Shown here: positions 13,962-15,313 of the stretch, in pieces
How positions within the stretch are numbered: position 1 is the first letter of the stretch
Layout: every line of letters starts with the position of its first letter
Assembly: GCA_030833305.1 (NCBI GenBank)
Contig: JAURHL010000025.1
Coordinates: 1 to 15,313, forward strand
Source: Acidimicrobiales bacterium
GTDB lineage: Bacteria > Actinomycetota > Acidimicrobiia > Acidimicrobiales > Ilumatobacteraceae
Reading direction: 5' to 3'
DNA: 15,313 nucleotides
Translations under genes and position numbers: made by a program
The notes under the pieces: generated by a model
The model's input: the letters and a program-made list of their open reading frames with translations, nothing else
The model's database searches: none
What the model was told of the DNA's origin: nothing

Positions 13962-13973
13962 CAGACTGGCTCG
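13962..13973 (+). promoter_or_regulatory. Candidate leaderless promoter of the helicase gene
   Basis: CAGACT (13962-13967) is followed by exactly six bases and the GTG at 13974. The hexamer differs by one base from the tatB TAGACT. No Shine-Dalgarno sequence lies close to the start. Confidence 0.45.
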
Positions 13974-15313
13974 GTGAGATCCGACCGGCAAGAGCTGATC
14001 GCCCATCACGGGTTTCCCCTCGACCGATTTCAGATCGAGGCCATGGACGTGCTCGATGCCGGTGAATCGGCGGTGGTGGCGGCTCCGACCGGTAGCGGCA
14101 AGACCGTGGTCGCCGAGTACGGCATCGCGGCGGCATTGGCCGACGGTCGCCGTGCGTTCTACACCGCACCGATCAAGGCGCTTTCGAATCAGAAGTACAA
14201 CGACCTGGTGGCGCTCTACGGTCGGGACCGGGTGGGTTTGCTCACCGGAGACAACGCGGTGAACTCCGAAGCCCCGGTGGTCGTGATGACCACCGAAGTG
14301 CTCCGCAACATGATCTACGCGCGCTCTCGGGCACTGGACGATCTGGCCTGCGTCGTCCTGGACGAGGTGCACTTCATCCAGGACACCTACCGCGGTCCCG
14401 TCTGGGAAGAGGTCATCATCCACCTTCCGCGGCACATCCAACTCGTGTGCCTGTCGGCCACGGTCAGCAACGCCAACGAGGTCGCGGACTGGATCACCAC
14501 GGTTCGGGGTCCCACCCGCTACATCGTCGAGGACAAGCGACCCGTCGAGTTGGAGAATCTGTTCATGGTGGGGGACAAGTCGACCGAGCGCGAGCATCTC
14601 TTCGCGACGTTGGTCGCCGGACGCCCCAATCCCGAGGCGGTTCGACTCGAGGACCAGTCGCGCCAGGTGCGCGGTCGCGGCTCGGTCAAGGGCAGACCGC
14701 GGCGCATGTTGTACACCCCCGCGCGTATCGACGTCGTCGAACGACTCCGCGACGAAGGACTGCTGCCGGTCATCTATTTCATCTTCAGCCGTAACGCGTG
14801 CGACGAGGCGGCCGCCTCGTGTCTGAAGCAAGGGTTGAGATTGACCACACCCGACGAGAAGAATCGCATCTCGGGGATCATCGACGAGCGACTCGGTGAT
14901 CTCGATGACGACGACCTCGACGTGCTGGGATACTCGCAGTTCGTGGCGCAGTTGGAAGCCGGTATCGCATCCCATCACGCGGGCATGGTGCCCCCGTTCA
15001 AGGAGACGGTCGAGGCGTGTTTCGTGCAGGGTCTGGTGAAGGTGGTGTTCGCCACGGAGACCTTGGCCGTCGGGATCAACATGCCGGCCCGGTCGGTGGT
15101 GATCGAGAAGTTGTCGAAGTTCACCGGTGAACATCACGAGTTCCTCACGGCCGGAGAATTCACCCAATTGACGGGTCGCGCCGGGCGTCGGGGTCTCGAT
15201 GACCGGGGCCACGCCGTGGTTCTCTGGAACCCGTTCGTCAGTTTCGACCAGGTCGCCGGACTCGCCAGCAGTCGTTCGTTCCGGCTGACCTCGAGTTTCC
15301 GTCCGACCTACAA
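13974..15313 (+). CDS. helY: Superfamily 2 DEAD/DEAH-box helicase, Ski2/Mtr4-like HelY, 3' truncated
   Basis: The first 446 residues of a Ski2-like helicase; the gene runs off the window end without a stop. Motif I is APTGSGKT at residues 37-44, motif Ia TAPIKALSNQKY at 64-75, motif II DEVH at 130-133, and motif III SAT at 161-163. Motif V region ETLAVGINMPARSVV and motif VI TGRAGRRG (400-407) complete the core. The family unwinds RNA (Mtr4, Ski2) and mycobacterial HelY occupies the same place after tatC, so the symbol rests on both sequence and gene order. The start is the GTG at 13974, six bases after a -10-like hexamer; the sequence from there reads smoothly into the helicase fold. Full-length relatives are about 900 residues. 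The true substrate is unknown. Confidence 0.9.
   Translation, partial: MRSDRQELIAHHGFPLDRFQIEAMDVLDAGESAVVAAPTGSGKTVVAEYGIAAALADGRRAFYTAPIKALSNQKYNDLVALYGRDRVGLLTGDNAVNSEAPVVVMTTEVLRNMIYARSRALDDLACVVLDEVHFIQDTYRGPVWEEVIIHLPRHIQLVCLSATVSNANEVADWITTVRGPTRYIVEDKRPVELENLFMVGDKSTEREHLFATLVAGRPNPEAVRLEDQSRQVRGRGSVKGRPRRMLYTPARIDVVERLRDEGLLPVIYFIFSRNACDEAAASCLKQGLRLTTPDEKNRISGIIDERLGDLDDDDLDVLGYSQFVAQLEAGIASHHAGMVPPFKETVEACFVQGLVKVVFATETLAVGINMPARSVVIEKLSKFTGEHHEFLTAGEFTQLTGRAGRRGLDDRGHAVVLWNPFVSFDQVAGLASSRSFRLTSSFRPTY

Noticed and set aside
1..15313. tRNA, rRNA, CRISPR, insertion sequences or phage genes
   Set aside because: No clover-leaf with TTC-arm, no regularly spaced repeats and no transposase or integrase motifs seen. 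The holin-like protein at 1666 stands alone without other phage genes.

Overview
The window looks like chromosomal DNA of a high-GC actinomycete-type bacterium (Actinomycetota). A lineage outside Mycobacterium and Streptomyces, such as Acidimicrobiia, seems likely, but that is inference from gene order and style, not a proven assignment. The main evidence is a complete Pup-proteasome locus (arc, dop, pup, prcB, prcA, pafA) followed by tat genes and a HelY-type helicase. This is the same neighbourhood order known from Mycobacterium tuberculosis.

Layout. Bases 1-1607 hold the 3' part of a PBP4-type D-Ala-D-Ala carboxypeptidase and a LON-substrate-binding-domain protein. Bases 1666-2474 hold three tightly packed small membrane or basic proteins. 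Bases 2471-4447 form a tRNA T-loop modification cassette: a beta-grasp sulfur carrier (TtuB-like), the thiouridylase TtuA and the m1A58 methyltransferase TrmI. A 3Fe-4S ferredoxin gene (4452-4697) faces them on the minus strand. After a 221-bp divergent intergenic region come arc, dop, pup, prcB and prcA, closely spaced and in places overlapping (4919-9894). pafA follows with its own apparent promoter (9950-11308). Signal peptidase I (11336-11983) comes next and converges on a minus-strand glycerophosphodiester phosphodiesterase (11997-12725). Divergent from the latter are a TatB-like gene and tatC (12807-13936). A Ski2/HelY-like helicase (13974 onward) is cut by the window end. No gene-free stretch exceeds 300 bases. 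I see no tRNA, rRNA, CRISPR or mobile element.

How the genes work together. PafA joins Pup to lysines of target proteins. ARC (Mpa-like, with the C-terminal GQYL tail) recognises Pup and feeds the target into the PrcA/PrcB 20S core. Dop removes Pup. Pup here ends in Gly-Gly-Glu, so it is ready for ligation without the deamidation needed for Gly-Gly-Gln forms. The TtuB-TtuA-TrmI cassette would thiolate and methylate the T-loop of tRNA.

The most notable points are: (1) the linkage of a TtuB/TtuA thiolation pair to TrmI, with the carrier ending in Gly-Gly-Ala instead of Gly-Gly; (2) a repeated promoter pattern in which a -10 hexamer lies exactly six bases before the start codon of five genes without Shine-Dalgarno sequences, suggesting leaderless mRNAs; (3) absence of pafB/pafC between pafA and the tat genes, where lepB and a GDPD gene sit instead; (4) an 8-bp perfect inverted repeat between prcA and pafA.
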